A stretch of DNA of 64,000 bases from Saprospiraceae bacterium (GTDB lineage: Bacteria > Bacteroidota > Bacteroidia > Chitinophagales > Saprospiraceae): the NCBI GenBank assembly GCA_020627785.1, contig JAHDGF010000011.1, positions 1 through 64,000 of the forward strand, read 5' to 3'. Position numbers and translations under genes: made by a program. Below are positions 24,026-32,552 of the stretch, one piece after another. Each line of letters starts with the position of its first letter. The stretch's first letter is position 1. The notes below the pieces were generated by a model. That model saw nothing but the letters and a program-made list of their open reading frames with translations, was not told the DNA's origin and made no database searches.

Positions 24026-26443
24026 ATGAAAGTTCAACTATTTATTTTATCACTTTTGATTTCTAATGTAGCCTTGGCTCAAGAGCCTACGGTTGGGTTG
24101 ACAAAATATACTGATCAAGCCTCAGGAGAGTACACCTTTTTTTGTCCGAATGGAGAAGGTTGTTACCTAATAAACGAATGTGGAATCCTAGTCCATTCAT
24201 GGGAGAGCAATAATATTGCAAGCTTATCAGGCCAGTTATTAGAGAATGGTTTAATACTTAGAAAAGTAAATACAGATAATGATAATTTCTTTTATTCTCA
24301 ATTTGGTGGCGTCGTTGAATTGATTGATTGGGATGGTCTAGTTGTTGGGTCATATGAAATAAATTCAGATCAATTCATTCAACATGACGATGTCATAATG
24401 ATGCCAAATGGTCATCTTTTGGTATTGGTCTGGGAGAAACTTTCTGAAGAAGAATTAGATTCATATGGAGCAAATGTGGATCAATTGTGGTCAGAGGTAG
24501 TTTATGAATTAGCCCTGATTGATAGCATTCAATATGAAATTGTGTGGGAATGGCATTTGAAAAATCATTTCATACAAGATGAAGATCCTTTACTTGAAAA
24601 TTTTGCACTTATCGAGGATAACATCGGGAAGGTAGATATAAATTATATTGGACCTACCTCTTTGGGGAATCCAAACCGGTGGCATTGTAATTCCATAGAC
24701 TACAATCCCCAATTAGATCAGATCTTACTCAATGCTAGAGGCAATGAAGAATTCTGGATCATTGATCATAGTACGTCATCAGAGGAGGCTGCTACCGACA
24801 GTGGAGGTATTTCCGGTGAAGGGGGACAGTTGTTATTTCGTTGGGGTAATCCTGAGGCTTATGGCAGAGGTGCGGACGATGATCGTAAATTAAATGGTTC
24901 TTACGCTGCTCATTGGATTCCTGATGGTTTGCCTAATGAAGGTAAAATACTATATGTAAATATTGAGTTTGATCCACAGCTTCCTGGAAAATACTCAGGT
25001 ATCGAAATGATAGAGCCAGAATATGATGATACTTTAGGATATGGATATAATGATCAACAAATTTATCTTCCAAATGAATCAACACTTATTTATGCAGCTG
25101 ATGAATCAGTTGAGTTCTGGGCTCTCAAAAAGTCAAACGCTCAGCAATTGTCCAACGGTAATATTTTTATAAACCACGGAGAATTCTCTAGGTTTTTTGA
25201 AGTAAATCCAATGGATATGGAAATTGGATGGGAGTATGTATCTCCAGTAAAAAATAGTGAAAGCTTAACCCAAGGTGATGAGCCTGAAAACTCACCAACA
25301 TTTAAGGCTTATTCTTATGATGAAGATTTTCCTGGATTTATGGGTCGGGATTTAAGTGGCAATCAACCAATAGAAATAAACCCTATTTCATATTACTGTC
25401 CTTCTGAGAACTATGTCAACATAGAGATACCTGAAATTTTATGCTATGAATCGGATTCTAGTTCTGTTAAGATTATCTTGATTGGGGATAGTCTTAGTTA
25501 TGATGTTTCTATTTTTAATGAAAGTAACGAACTGGTTCATCAGCAGAATTTAATCCTAGGCGATGAATTATTTCTAGATAATTTGTTGGCTGGGTTCTAT
25601 AAACTTTTAATCGAAAATAATAACGAAATTGTTTTTGAAACCAATTTTCAAATTGAGATTCCAGAGTCTTTGGAATTAGAATTTGTTATTTTTGATGACT
25701 CAGATTATTGTGACGAAGAGCCCGGTCCTGATATTGGTTTTGAGCTACAAGGGATAGGAGAGTCTTCTTATGCTTATAATGTATATAACTCTACTAATGA
25801 TATAATTTTTGGTGGGTTTCTAAATTCCTCCAACTCTTATCAAGAAATTAGCATTAATGAAAGTGGAGATTATTTGATTGAATTCACCAACATAGATTCT
25901 TGTTCTTTGGTTCATGAATTTAGTCTTGACTTTGAATCTGAAATTGAATTTTTTGATGTTGACATTGAAATTAGTCAGGCATCTGGCTCAACGGCTTTTG
26001 ATGGTTCCATTATTGCCCACATAACAGGAGGGCTACCTCCATATTCTTATATTTGGTTTGGTGGAGATGGTGAGGTAGTACAAGACAGTATATATCGGAA
26101 CCTAAATCCAGGTATTTATTTTTTGCAATACATGGATGCAACTGCTTGTACAAAATTTGCAGAAATTAACCTAGATGTACTGAGCTCAACCAATGATTCT
26201 CAACAGAGATTAAAAATGGATATTTACCCAAATCCTATTCACGATTTCTTAACGGTTAATATAATTGGGAGCTTAGGAGTCGCGAAAATAAATATTCTTG
26301 ACATTAATGGTTTTTTATTAATGGAGGATAATTTGCGTAAACCTGAAATACAAATAGATGTAAGTGCTTTACCTACAGGTGTCTACCTTGCGCAAGTCTT
26401 AATAGGGGATCAAAACACAATTCAGAAATTTATAAAATTGTAG
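24026..26443 (+). CDS. Arylsulfotransferase-like T9SS secreted protein, paralog 2
   Basis: 805 residues from the ATG at 24026. An ATG at 23972 would add 18 residues ahead of a normal signal peptide (MKVQLFILSLLISNVALAQ), so the internal start is preferred. The order of domains is the same as in the gene upstream: ASST-like propeller (QHDDVIMMPNGHLLVLVWE, RWHCNSIDYNPQLDQILLNAR, FWIIDHSTSSEEAA, GGQLLFRWGNPEAY), Ig-like modules, an SprB-like repeat (DGSIIAHITGGLPPYSYIW) and a T9SS tail (IYPNPIHDFLTVNI ... QKFIKL). The propeller is clearly the closest part; the Ig modules have diverged more. The pair arose by tandem duplication and is probably deployed on the cell surface. Confidence 0.8.
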   Translation: MKVQLFILSLLISNVALAQEPTVGLTKYTDQASGEYTFFCPNGEGCYLINECGILVHSWESNNIASLSGQLLENGLILRKVNTDNDNFFYSQFGGVVELIDWDGLVVGSYEINSDQFIQHDDVIMMPNGHLLVLVWEKLSEEELDSYGANVDQLWSEVVYELALIDSIQYEIVWEWHLKNHFIQDEDPLLENFALIEDNIGKVDINYIGPTSLGNPNRWHCNSIDYNPQLDQILLNARGNEEFWIIDHSTSSEEAATDSGGISGEGGQLLFRWGNPEAYGRGADDDRKLNGSYAAHWIPDGLPNEGKILYVNIEFDPQLPGKYSGIEMIEPEYDDTLGYGYNDQQIYLPNESTLIYAADESVEFWALKKSNAQQLSNGNIFINHGEFSRFFEVNPMDMEIGWEYVSPVKNSESLTQGDEPENSPTFKAYSYDEDFPGFMGRDLSGNQPIEINPISYYCPSENYVNIEIPEILCYESDSSSVKIILIGDSLSYDVSIFNESNELVHQQNLILGDELFLDNLLAGFYKLLIENNNEIVFETNFQIEIPESLELEFVIFDDSDYCDEEPGPDIGFELQGIGESSYAYNVYNSTNDIIFGGFLNSSNSYQEISINESGDYLIEFTNIDSCSLVHEFSLDFESEIEFFDVDIEISQASGSTAFDGSIIAHITGGLPPYSYIWFGGDGEVVQDSIYRNLNPGIYFLQYMDATACTKFAEINLDVLSSTNDSQQRLKMDIYPNPIHDFLTVNIIGSLGVAKINILDINGFLLMEDNLRKPEIQIDVSALPTGVYLAQVLIGDQNTIQKFIKL

Positions 26444-26490
26444 ATTGTCGTAAATGTTGTATTCTTGAGAGATATTTAAATTTCCCTTTC

Positions 26491-26994
26491 TTGAAAAGAA
26501 TAATGGTCATCGGTTGTTGTGGTGCAGGAAAATCTACGTTGGCGCGTAAGATTCGAGAAAAGACCAATATCCCAATTTATCACCTAGACCAATTTTATTG
26601 GAAACCGGATTGGGTAGAGACGCCAAAGGAAATATGGGAACCCATGGTCCAAGAACTCAGTAGTAAAGAGGAATGGATCATTGATGGAAATTACGGCAGT
26701 ACCATGGATTTTAGAATCCAAAGAGCAGACACGATTATCTACTTAGATTTTTCAACCCTTGAATGTCTCTGGCGGATCACAAAAAGAATTTGGAAATACC
26801 GAGGACAGGTGCGCCCAGACATGACCAATGATTGCCGGGAAAGATTCGATCTAGAATTTTACCATTATGTTGCTACCTTCAATCTGATGCGCCGAAAATC
26901 AATCCTAAATAAATTGAAAAATTTGGATCAATCTAAGAAGGTGCACATATTTAAATCCGATTATGAAACTGAAGCATATCTTGCTTCACTTTAA
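26491..26994 (+). CDS. P-loop nucleotide kinase-like protein (FlaR / DNA topology modulation family)
   Basis: 167 residues using a TTG start at 26491. The ATG at 26503 is in frame but would cut off the first strand residues (MKRI) normally present before MVIGCCGAGKST, so TTG is preferred. It has Walker A GCCGAGKST (~9-17), a short lid-like region, HLDQFYWKPDW, the family motif EEWIIDGNYGSTMDFRIQRADTIIYLDFS, and RITKRIWKYRGQVRPDM. These match the adenylate-kinase-like group often annotated as topology modulation protein FlaR. Cytoplasmic; the true substrate is not established. The next gene overlaps or abuts its end, so translation is probably coupled. Confidence 0.85.
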   Translation: MKRIMVIGCCGAGKSTLARKIREKTNIPIYHLDQFYWKPDWVETPKEIWEPMVQELSSKEEWIIDGNYGSTMDFRIQRADTIIYLDFSTLECLWRITKRIWKYRGQVRPDMTNDCRERFDLEFYHYVATFNLMRRKSILNKLKNLDQSKKVHIFKSDYETEAYLASL

Positions 26995-27010
26995 GATAGC
27001 CAAAAATTTA

Positions 27011-27580
27011 ATGAGAAAACTCAAAAAGGAAATATCCAAATGTACACTTTGTGCTGAATCTCTCGAACATGGTCCTAGACCCGTTTTCGCCTTCAGTGCA
27101 CACAGCAAGATTATGATCATTGGCCAAGCACCTGGTTCTGTTGTACATAGGACAGGTATACCTTGGGACGATAAAAGTGGAGAGAATCTTCGATCTTGGA
27201 TGGGTATTGATGCCGATACTTTTTATAATGAAGACAAAGTCGCCATTGTGCCGATGGGTTTTTGTTATCCTGGTAAGGGTAAATCTGGTGATCTTCCACC
27301 TCGGAAGGAATGCGCTCCAGCATGGCATGAGGCAATATTTAAATATCTAGATGGAGTAGAGCTGACTTTATTGATTGGGAAGTATGCGCAAGAATACTAC
27401 TTGAAAAAATCTTTGAAAAGAAACCTCACCGAAACGGTCAAAAACTTCAATGAATATCTACCTGAATTTCTTGTGTTGCCGCATCCTTCCCCTCGCAACA
27501 ATATTTGGATGAAGAAGAATCCATGGTTTGCTGAGGAAGTGCTGCCAGTTCTTAAATCTACAGTGGCTAGCGTGTTATGA
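27011..27580 (+). CDS. Uracil-DNA glycosylase family protein
   Basis: 189 residues from the ATG at 27011, 16 bp after the kinase stop. An upstream ATG at 26963 would overlap the kinase gene and give an unlikely basic extension. Motifs are KCTLCAESLEHGPRPVF near the start, a glycosylase motif A-like MIIGQAPGSVVHRTGIPWDDKSGENLRSWMGI, and an HPSPRNNIW motif B near the end. The GQAPG and HPSP elements place it in the UDG superfamily, in a group usually annotated as uracil-DNA glycosylase family protein. Only two cysteines appear near the N-terminus, so a complete 4Fe-4S cluster as in family 4 enzymes is not evident. Probable role: base excision or a related nucleic acid function. Confidence 0.85.
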   Translation: MRKLKKEISKCTLCAESLEHGPRPVFAFSAHSKIMIIGQAPGSVVHRTGIPWDDKSGENLRSWMGIDADTFYNEDKVAIVPMGFCYPGKGKSGDLPPRKECAPAWHEAIFKYLDGVELTLLIGKYAQEYYLKKSLKRNLTETVKNFNEYLPEFLVLPHPSPRNNIWMKKNPWFAEEVLPVLKSTVASVL

Positions 27581-27658
27581 TTGTTTTGCTATCATTTTTG
27601 ACTTCTTTTCTTTATTCTTAATTATCCCATATCTTGCGCTTTCGCAAATGTATAAGTC

Positions 27659-28120
27659 ATGGAAGAATATAAAACACGTAAAATTAATTTTATCGAACTT
27701 AAGTGGGTCAATGATTGGGCTGTAAAGATTTATGGAATATCTAAGCACGGCAATTTTGATCAACCAGAATTTTTAAGACATGGTAAGAAGAAAATCGCGG
27801 AATGGTTGAAGGTTGAAAATGGTTTTGATTCCAGCCATGATCAAATAGCTTTTATTATTTTTCATGCAGGAACTGAAGGTATTTTCTCTATTGTCAATTG
27901 GTGGGTTGGAACCAATATGTTGAACACCAATATTTATATATCCGATTACGATAAGCCTTCTGACTTTCGAAAAATATCTGGAGATGGTTTGGCGCCATGT
28001 ACTTGGGAATTGGAAGTCATTAATCATGAGAGAGTTTCATGGATTAATAATGTTTTGAAAAAGGCAAGCAATCCTGACTTTGAAAAATACTTATCTGATG
28101 TCATAAACAAAGAAATGTAA
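27659..28120 (+). CDS. Conserved-looking hypothetical protein
   Basis: 153 residues, no signal peptide, cytoplasmic. It has tryptophan-rich strands (FSIVNWWVGTNMLNTNIYIS, GDGLAPCTWELEVINHERVSWI) and a C-terminal helix. The start is ATG 27659, and the stop lies 2 bp before the GNAT gene, so the two form a tight pair. The order of a soluble beta-rich protein and an acetyltransferase gives no firm clue. No family name was recognised. The absence of decay and good spacing make it a real gene. Confidence 0.65.
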   Translation: MEEYKTRKINFIELKWVNDWAVKIYGISKHGNFDQPEFLRHGKKKIAEWLKVENGFDSSHDQIAFIIFHAGTEGIFSIVNWWVGTNMLNTNIYISDYDKPSDFRKISGDGLAPCTWELEVINHERVSWINNVLKKASNPDFEKYLSDVINKEM

Positions 28121-28122
28121 AT

Positions 28123-28575
28123 ATGGAAGTGGATATCAGATTTGCGAAAGCGGAAGACCTACCAGCCATTGTAAACTTATGTTCCTTACACGCTGCCTAT
28201 GAAAAAGCAAGCTACAATGCCTCAGGTAAGCAAGAACAATTGAGCGAAGCCCTATTCTGTGAAGCTCCGGATGTATATTGTTTAATCGCGGAAGTAAATG
28301 GATCCATAGAAGGGTATGCAGTATATATGAGGCAATACTCGACCTGGGATGCAGCGTTTTATATCTACATGGACTGCCTGTTTTTAAAAGAAGCGAATAG
28401 AGGGTATGGCATTGGAGAAATGTTGACTGACCGCATTAAGCGCGAAGGTGCTAAATTGGGTTGTAAGCTCATTCAATGGCAGACTCCAGATTTTAATGCG
28501 CGGGCCATCAAGTTTTACAAACGAATCGGGGCATCCTCCAAGACGAAGGAAAGGTTCTTTTTGGAAATAAAATAA
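28123..28575 (+). CDS. GNAT family N-acetyltransferase
   Basis: 150 residues. The GNAT fold is visible: IRFAKAEDLPAIVNLCSLHAAYE, a central strand CLIAEVNGSIEGYAVYMRQY, DAAFYIYMDCLFLKEANRGYGIGEMLTDRIKREG containing the acetyl-CoA loop R-G-Y-G-I-G, and WQTPDFNARAIKFYKRIGA at the end. This layout resembles spermidine or diamine N-acetyltransferase-like GNATs, but the substrate is not determinable. It starts 2 bp after the hypothetical gene and ends inside the stem of a strong terminator. Confidence 0.9.
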   Translation: MEVDIRFAKAEDLPAIVNLCSLHAAYEKASYNASGKQEQLSEALFCEAPDVYCLIAEVNGSIEGYAVYMRQYSTWDAAFYIYMDCLFLKEANRGYGIGEMLTDRIKREGAKLGCKLIQWQTPDFNARAIKFYKRIGASSKTKERFFLEIK

Positions 28576-28612
28576 GAGGTGTAGGCAAAGTACCTTACAC
28601 CTCTTATTTTAT
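28571..28612. terminator. Bidirectional terminator between GNAT and the anti-sigma gene
   Basis: Perfect 13-bp arms AATAAGAGGTGTA (28571-28583) and TACACCTCTTATT (28596-28608) are followed by T-rich sequence. The GNAT stop codon (28573-28575) is inside the left arm. A-rich bases on the left allow termination of the opposing transcript as well. Confidence 0.9.
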
Positions 28613-28676
28613 TTCATGAATTGATTATTTATAATCAAAATCGAATGCCTGCATGAATGCATTCTAAATCCATTCA

Positions 28677-30038
28677 TCAATAATCTCCAATCGTAGAAGA
28701 ACTTCCTGTAAATTGTCCATCACCAAAATCTCCAACTTTTATTTGATGTGTCGTCAAACGAATGGATCGAAACGCTGCTGGCTTTATTTTATACTTTGTT
28801 ACCATAGTTTGATAACCACTAAGTTGCGCTGAGGTAGGAATCTTGCCATTGACCTTTATTCCAGTTTTATCAACTTCAATGATTACTGGAAATTCTTTTG
28901 AATCAATAAAACCATCCTTTATTACCAAGGCATATAAATTCTGATGTAAGTCTAACAGTGCTTCAAACTCTAGATCTACATGATCACGAGGTGGAGCTCC
29001 GCCTCCATAGTATTGACCCAATAAACGATCTGCAAGAGCATCTAATTCAGCATTCTCTTTTTCAAAAACATATAACACATTCCCATCCTTGTCATTGATT
29101 GATCTGGGATAGTATGGTGATTCGATTTCTTCGGTAAATTTGCCATATCCTTCCCCTGAAAATCCAGTCTCCGTGAAATCTCCCACTCTAATGTTGGCGC
29201 GATTTATTTTTATTTTTCGATATTTTCCAGTGCCAGCTTCCATTGTAAGTTCTTGATATTTTAAGAACAGATCGTCATTTATTTTTTTTCCGTTGATAAT
29301 TATTTTAGTTCCTGGTAAATCGATGTTCACTACGGCATACTTTGATTTTATTAATTCATCAGCCATTAAATTTTTGTAGAGAATTTTCTTTAACCTCCTC
29401 AACTTTAATTGACCAAGTGAGATGGGTTCTGAATCAAGTCCAGATTCATTGGATGTAACAATGCTAAATTCTTTTCCTGACTCAGTACTTAAAAGCTCAT
29501 CTTTTAAATCTCTATCCGAGATATTGTTTGGTTTTTCATTTTGGCTTGAATCCGTTTGATTAAAATTTGGGCTTATAAATTGCCTTTCTTTATTATCCAA
29601 CGGCGATACTCTAGGTCCTTGAATCTCTTGTATAGAAATTCCTTGATTTAAATGTTTTTTTGAAGGTAATATCTCCTCTTGTAATTCTTCTTTGAGATAT
29701 TGATCTGTTTTTGAGTGAGTCGTTGTATTTATATTTTTTGTCTCTGCTACATCGTAAATATTCTCTGAAATCGTTGGCTTATTTTCAAGAATCGAAGATG
29801 GTAAATTTCCCGTTGTGAAAAATAAAGAGATGAGATAAATGCAAGTTGTCATTGATAAAGACATGATTAAACCATTTTTAATGTTAATGAATTTGGTCCA
29901 ATTATTTTTATCATTCGGTGTTGGTGGAGCTCCTGAGAATTGATTGACCATTTCTTCAATATGATTAAGATCAAACTCTGGAGGCGTGTTCCTAGCGTTT
30001 TCAAACAATCTCTCTGCTATACCATTCTTCTTTTTCAT
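28677..30038 (-). CDS. Putative anti-sigma factor with large extracytoplasmic domain
   Basis: 453 residues. The N-terminal ~55 residues are charged and cytoplasmic (IAERLFENARNTPPEFDLNHIEEMVNQF), followed by a single transmembrane segment at about 56-74 (GLIMSLSMTTCIYLISLFF). The remainder is extracytoplasmic, with a low-complexity region to ~180 and then two similar modules. One contains VNIDLPGTKIIINGKKINDDLFLKYQ, the other IIEVDKTGIKVNGKIPTSAQLSGYQ; both lead to a VGDFxxxxFxG element. Its start overlaps the sigma gene by 4 bp, so it is very likely the cognate anti-sigma factor. The duplicated C-terminal module could be the sensor. No zinc anti-sigma motif (HxxxCxxC) was seen. Confidence 0.72.
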   Translation of the reverse strand: MKKKNGIAERLFENARNTPPEFDLNHIEEMVNQFSGAPPTPNDKNNWTKFINIKNGLIMSLSMTTCIYLISLFFTTGNLPSSILENKPTISENIYDVAETKNINTTTHSKTDQYLKEELQEEILPSKKHLNQGISIQEIQGPRVSPLDNKERQFISPNFNQTDSSQNEKPNNISDRDLKDELLSTESGKEFSIVTSNESGLDSEPISLGQLKLRRLKKILYKNLMADELIKSKYAVVNIDLPGTKIIINGKKINDDLFLKYQELTMEAGTGKYRKIKINRANIRVGDFTETGFSGEGYGKFTEEIESPYYPRSINDKDGNVLYVFEKENAELDALADRLLGQYYGGGAPPRDHVDLEFEALLDLHQNLYALVIKDGFIDSKEFPVIIEVDKTGIKVNGKIPTSAQLSGYQTMVTKYKIKPAAFRSIRLTTHQIKVGDFGDGQFTGSSSTIGDY

Positions 30039-30577
30039 AATAAGATTGTTTTTAATCGTGTGGAAATTTTGATGCCCACGTTGTGTTGTTCTTCAAGAAG
30101 TTTCTTCAATAGTTTTCGTCCTCTGCTAATTTTAGTTTTGATTGCGCCTGAGGTGCTACCTTGTATTTCTGCTATCTCAGCCATGCTAAATCCTAATATT
30201 TCGAAAAGAATTAATGCATCTTTCTGTTGTTCAGGTAGTTCAGTTAAGGTCTTGTACAGAAGCTGGATGTCCAAAAGAGTTTCTGCATTCACTTCCTTGG
30301 ATGTCAACCTATTGGCATGCTTGTCAAGAAGTTCTTGTTTGTTTCTTTTTTTTCTCAAGTGACTAATTGACCTATTCTTTGCCGCTCTAATAAGGTAGTG
30401 GAGAAACTGGTCTTGTTTTTTTATTTTTTCAAAATTATGGAAAGCTGACAATAATACATCTTGTACAAGATCCTCTGCATCCATTTTCCCGTAGGAGATG
30501 GCCGAGCAATATTTTACAAATGCTTCATGACAATCCATATAGGCCTTCAAAAATTTCTTTTCCTTGGTATCCACCAA
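30035..30577 (-). CDS. ECF-type RNA polymerase sigma factor
   Basis: 180 residues. Sigma region 2 (MDAEDLVQDVLLSAFHNFEKIKKQDQFLHYLIRAAKNRSISHLRKK) and region 4 (LPEQQKDALILFEILGFSMAEIAEIQGSTSGAIKTKISRGRKLLKKLL) are both complete, with no regions 1 or 3. The start is ATG at 30577. The putative anti-sigma gene overlaps the end by 4 bp. A candidate ECF promoter lies upstream at 30604-30632, consistent with autoregulation. The regulon is unknown. Confidence 0.93.
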   Translation of the reverse strand: MVDTKEKKFLKAYMDCHEAFVKYCSAISYGKMDAEDLVQDVLLSAFHNFEKIKKQDQFLHYLIRAAKNRSISHLRKKRNKQELLDKHANRLTSKEVNAETLLDIQLLYKTLTELPEQQKDALILFEILGFSMAEIAEIQGSTSGAIKTKISRGRKLLKKLLEEQHNVGIKISTRLKTILL

Positions 30578-30603
30578 TATTAAAAATAATTGTTTTCAAA
30601 AGG

Positions 30604-30632
30604 ATAGTCGCAATAAAGCCTAAAAGGTTACA
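30604..30632 (-). promoter_or_regulatory. Candidate autoregulated ECF promoter of the sigma operon
   Basis: On the minus strand TGTAACC (30626-30632 complement) is followed after 15 bp by CGACTAT (30604-30610 complement), about 27 bp before the sigma start codon. The combination of an AAC-containing -35 and a CGnCTA-like -10 is typical of ECF promoters preceding Bacteroidota sigma genes, and unlike the housekeeping TAnnTTTG type. Assignment to this sigma factor is inferred. Confidence 0.6.
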
Positions 30633-30773
30633 CACCTTTGAAGTTTTTTTTTATTTATTGGAATAGTCAATGCAATAGGTGCAATAATGTTTTATCAATT
30701 TTGCCTACCTTGTAAGTGTTATAGGGTATTCTCTATAGGCCTACCTATTTTAAACGATCATTAAAGAATACTC

Positions 30774-31514
30774 TTGAAGGATAAAATATTATTGCTCCTG
30801 AATAGCAAGCAACTCGAGGATTACTTATTAGGAATTCAATTACTCACAGCCAATCTTACCAATGCCGATTTTCAAGAATCAATTGATGCAGAACTATTAG
30901 AGAAAGTATGGTCTGTATTTGTTTTGGAAAAATGGGCAGCACATGAGGATTACTTGAATATCCTCCAAGAGTTTAAAGAGAAATTGCCTAGCTTTCAATT
31001 TCTATTAAATGATTCAAGCATTGGATATGCCTTGAAAGGAATTTCAATTTTCATCATAGGTCTCTTGGAGAAAAAATATGATATGAATGGTTTTCATAAA
31101 ATTGATTATCCAGCATATATGGTTTGTAATTCGCAAGCCGCTCATATTGAAAAGTATTTCAGAGCTGAAAGTAACGACAACGCCGCGAATTTCTTTTTAG
31201 GAATGAGTGAGTTTTTCGGTAAGATAAATACGGCTCAATTTCAAGCAGCAAGGGTAGCCCAAAATCTGATGAGCTGGGACAAGTCAAAGGCAGAAACATT
31301 TTTGCAAATCCTGGTGCCTGCAAATGCGAGAATACAGCAATGGATGTTGGAAAGTTTGTCCAATGTTAAAAAAGAACCAATCATTATCGAGCAAATATTT
31401 GATCGGTATCAATCAATCCTTACCAATATTCAAAAGAAGTATAAAGAAGAAGGAGCTGATATAAAACTTAAGCATGTTAATGGCTTGCAAGATATGATTG
31501 CAAAACATCGTTGA
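30774..31514 (+). CDS. Hypothetical helical protein
   Basis: 246 residues, no signal peptide or membrane segment. It starts at a TTG (30774), as no earlier in-frame ATG exists and the next Met is far inside. It is mostly helical (LLLLNSKQLEDYLLGIQLLTANL, QDMIAKHR at the end), with the look of an alpha-solenoid or HEAT-like fold but no clear repeat. No family was recognised. It is divergent from the ECF sigma operon across a 196-bp gap, and the nitrilase gene follows 78 bp later. Confidence 0.6.
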   Translation: MKDKILLLLNSKQLEDYLLGIQLLTANLTNADFQESIDAELLEKVWSVFVLEKWAAHEDYLNILQEFKEKLPSFQFLLNDSSIGYALKGISIFIIGLLEKKYDMNGFHKIDYPAYMVCNSQAAHIEKYFRAESNDNAANFFLGMSEFFGKINTAQFQAARVAQNLMSWDKSKAETFLQILVPANARIQQWMLESLSNVKKEPIIIEQIFDRYQSILTNIQKKYKEEGADIKLKHVNGLQDMIAKHR

Positions 31515-31538
31515 TCTTTTTGATTATGAAATTCAACA

Positions 31539-31572
31539 TTTGCGAAAGCACAGACCAAAAATTGTATCTTTC
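31539..31572 (+). promoter_or_regulatory. Candidate Bacteroidota promoter for the nitrilase gene
   Basis: TTTG at 31539-31542 and TATCTTTC at 31565-31572 (consensus TAnnTTTG, last base differs) are separated by 22 bp. The likely transcription start falls a few bases before the ATG at 31593. Confidence 0.45.
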
Positions 31573-31592
31573 CGTCATCAAACTTTTGATAA

Positions 31593-32552
31593 ATGAAGGT
31601 GAAGGTAGCACTCATCCAAGATGGTCCCGTTTTATTTGATAAAGAAGCCAGTTTCCAAAAACTAGAACTTCTCACGGAACAGTATGCGAAGGAGAATTGC
31701 CAATTAATCGTCTTTCCTGAGTCTTTCATTCCTGGCTATCCCCGAGGATTTTCTTTCGGGGCAAAAGTAGGAAGCCGGACAACAGAGGGTAGAGCACAGT
31801 ATCAGAAGTATTATGATAACAGCGTAGAGCTGTATGGTGAAGATCTCGATCGTCTCGTTGAATTATCCAAAAGTTTAGGAGTATATCTTGTAGTCGGGGT
31901 TACCGAACGGAAAGAATCGAATGGTAGTCTATATTGTTCTATGTTATACATTTCTCCTGCAGATGGATTCTTAGGAGTTCATCGAAAGATTAAACCAACA
32001 GGTACCGAAAGAATAATTTGGGGAGAGGCGAATGGCGAGTCCTTGGTTACTTATAAAACAACGATTGGTAAACTAGGTGGATTAATATGCTGGGAGAATT
32101 ATATGCCAATGGCACGGATGTCTATGTATCAAAAAGGAGTGGAGATCTATATTGCGCCCACCGCAGATGCTCGAGAGGAATGGATATCTTCCATGCAGCA
32201 CATAGCCTTAGAGGGGAGATGTTTTGTGCTTGGTTGTAATCAATTTGTCACGCGATCAATGTATCCGCCAGAGTATGAGTCTATGATTGCCGAAGAGCCA
32301 GAGGTTATTTGTCGAGGTGGTTCAGTCATCGTATCTCCACTCGGTAAAATTATCGCGGGACCCCTTTATGACAAAGCAGGTGTAGTTATTGCTAGTATTG
32401 ATTTGGATGACATAATACAAAGTAAATTAGATTTCGATCCTTCGGGGCATTATAATCGAAACGATATTTTCCAATTGAAGGTTGTCGGTCAGCCAGAAAT
32501 GAAAGTTGAAAAAGAAATTTTAGAAAGAAAAAAGTCAGGTGAAAAGAAATAA
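31593..32552 (+). CDS. Nitrilase / carbon-nitrogen hydrolase family enzyme
   Basis: 319 residues, cytoplasmic. The Glu-Lys-Cys triad is present: E43 in VFPESFIPGYPRG, K132 in HRKIKPTGTERI, and C166 in LICWENYMPMARM. GYPRG after the Glu and CWENYMP around the Cys mark branch 1, the true aliphatic or arylacetonitrile-type nitrilases, which convert nitriles to carboxylate and ammonia. The length is normal. The next gene (RlmF) begins 14 bp before its stop, so the two overlap and are probably cotranscribed. Natural substrate unknown. Confidence 0.9.
   Translation: MKVKVALIQDGPVLFDKEASFQKLELLTEQYAKENCQLIVFPESFIPGYPRGFSFGAKVGSRTTEGRAQYQKYYDNSVELYGEDLDRLVELSKSLGVYLVVGVTERKESNGSLYCSMLYISPADGFLGVHRKIKPTGTERIIWGEANGESLVTYKTTIGKLGGLICWENYMPMARMSMYQKGVEIYIAPTADAREEWISSMQHIALEGRCFVLGCNQFVTRSMYPPEYESMIAEEPEVICRGGSVIVSPLGKIIAGPLYDKAGVVIASIDLDDIIQSKLDFDPSGHYNRNDIFQLKVVGQPEMKVEKEILERKKSGEKK

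Noticed and set aside
27008-27350. Alternative frames of 72-106 codons overlapping the uracil-DNA glycosylase family gene
   Set aside because: They overlap a gene with clear motifs and have no recognisable features.
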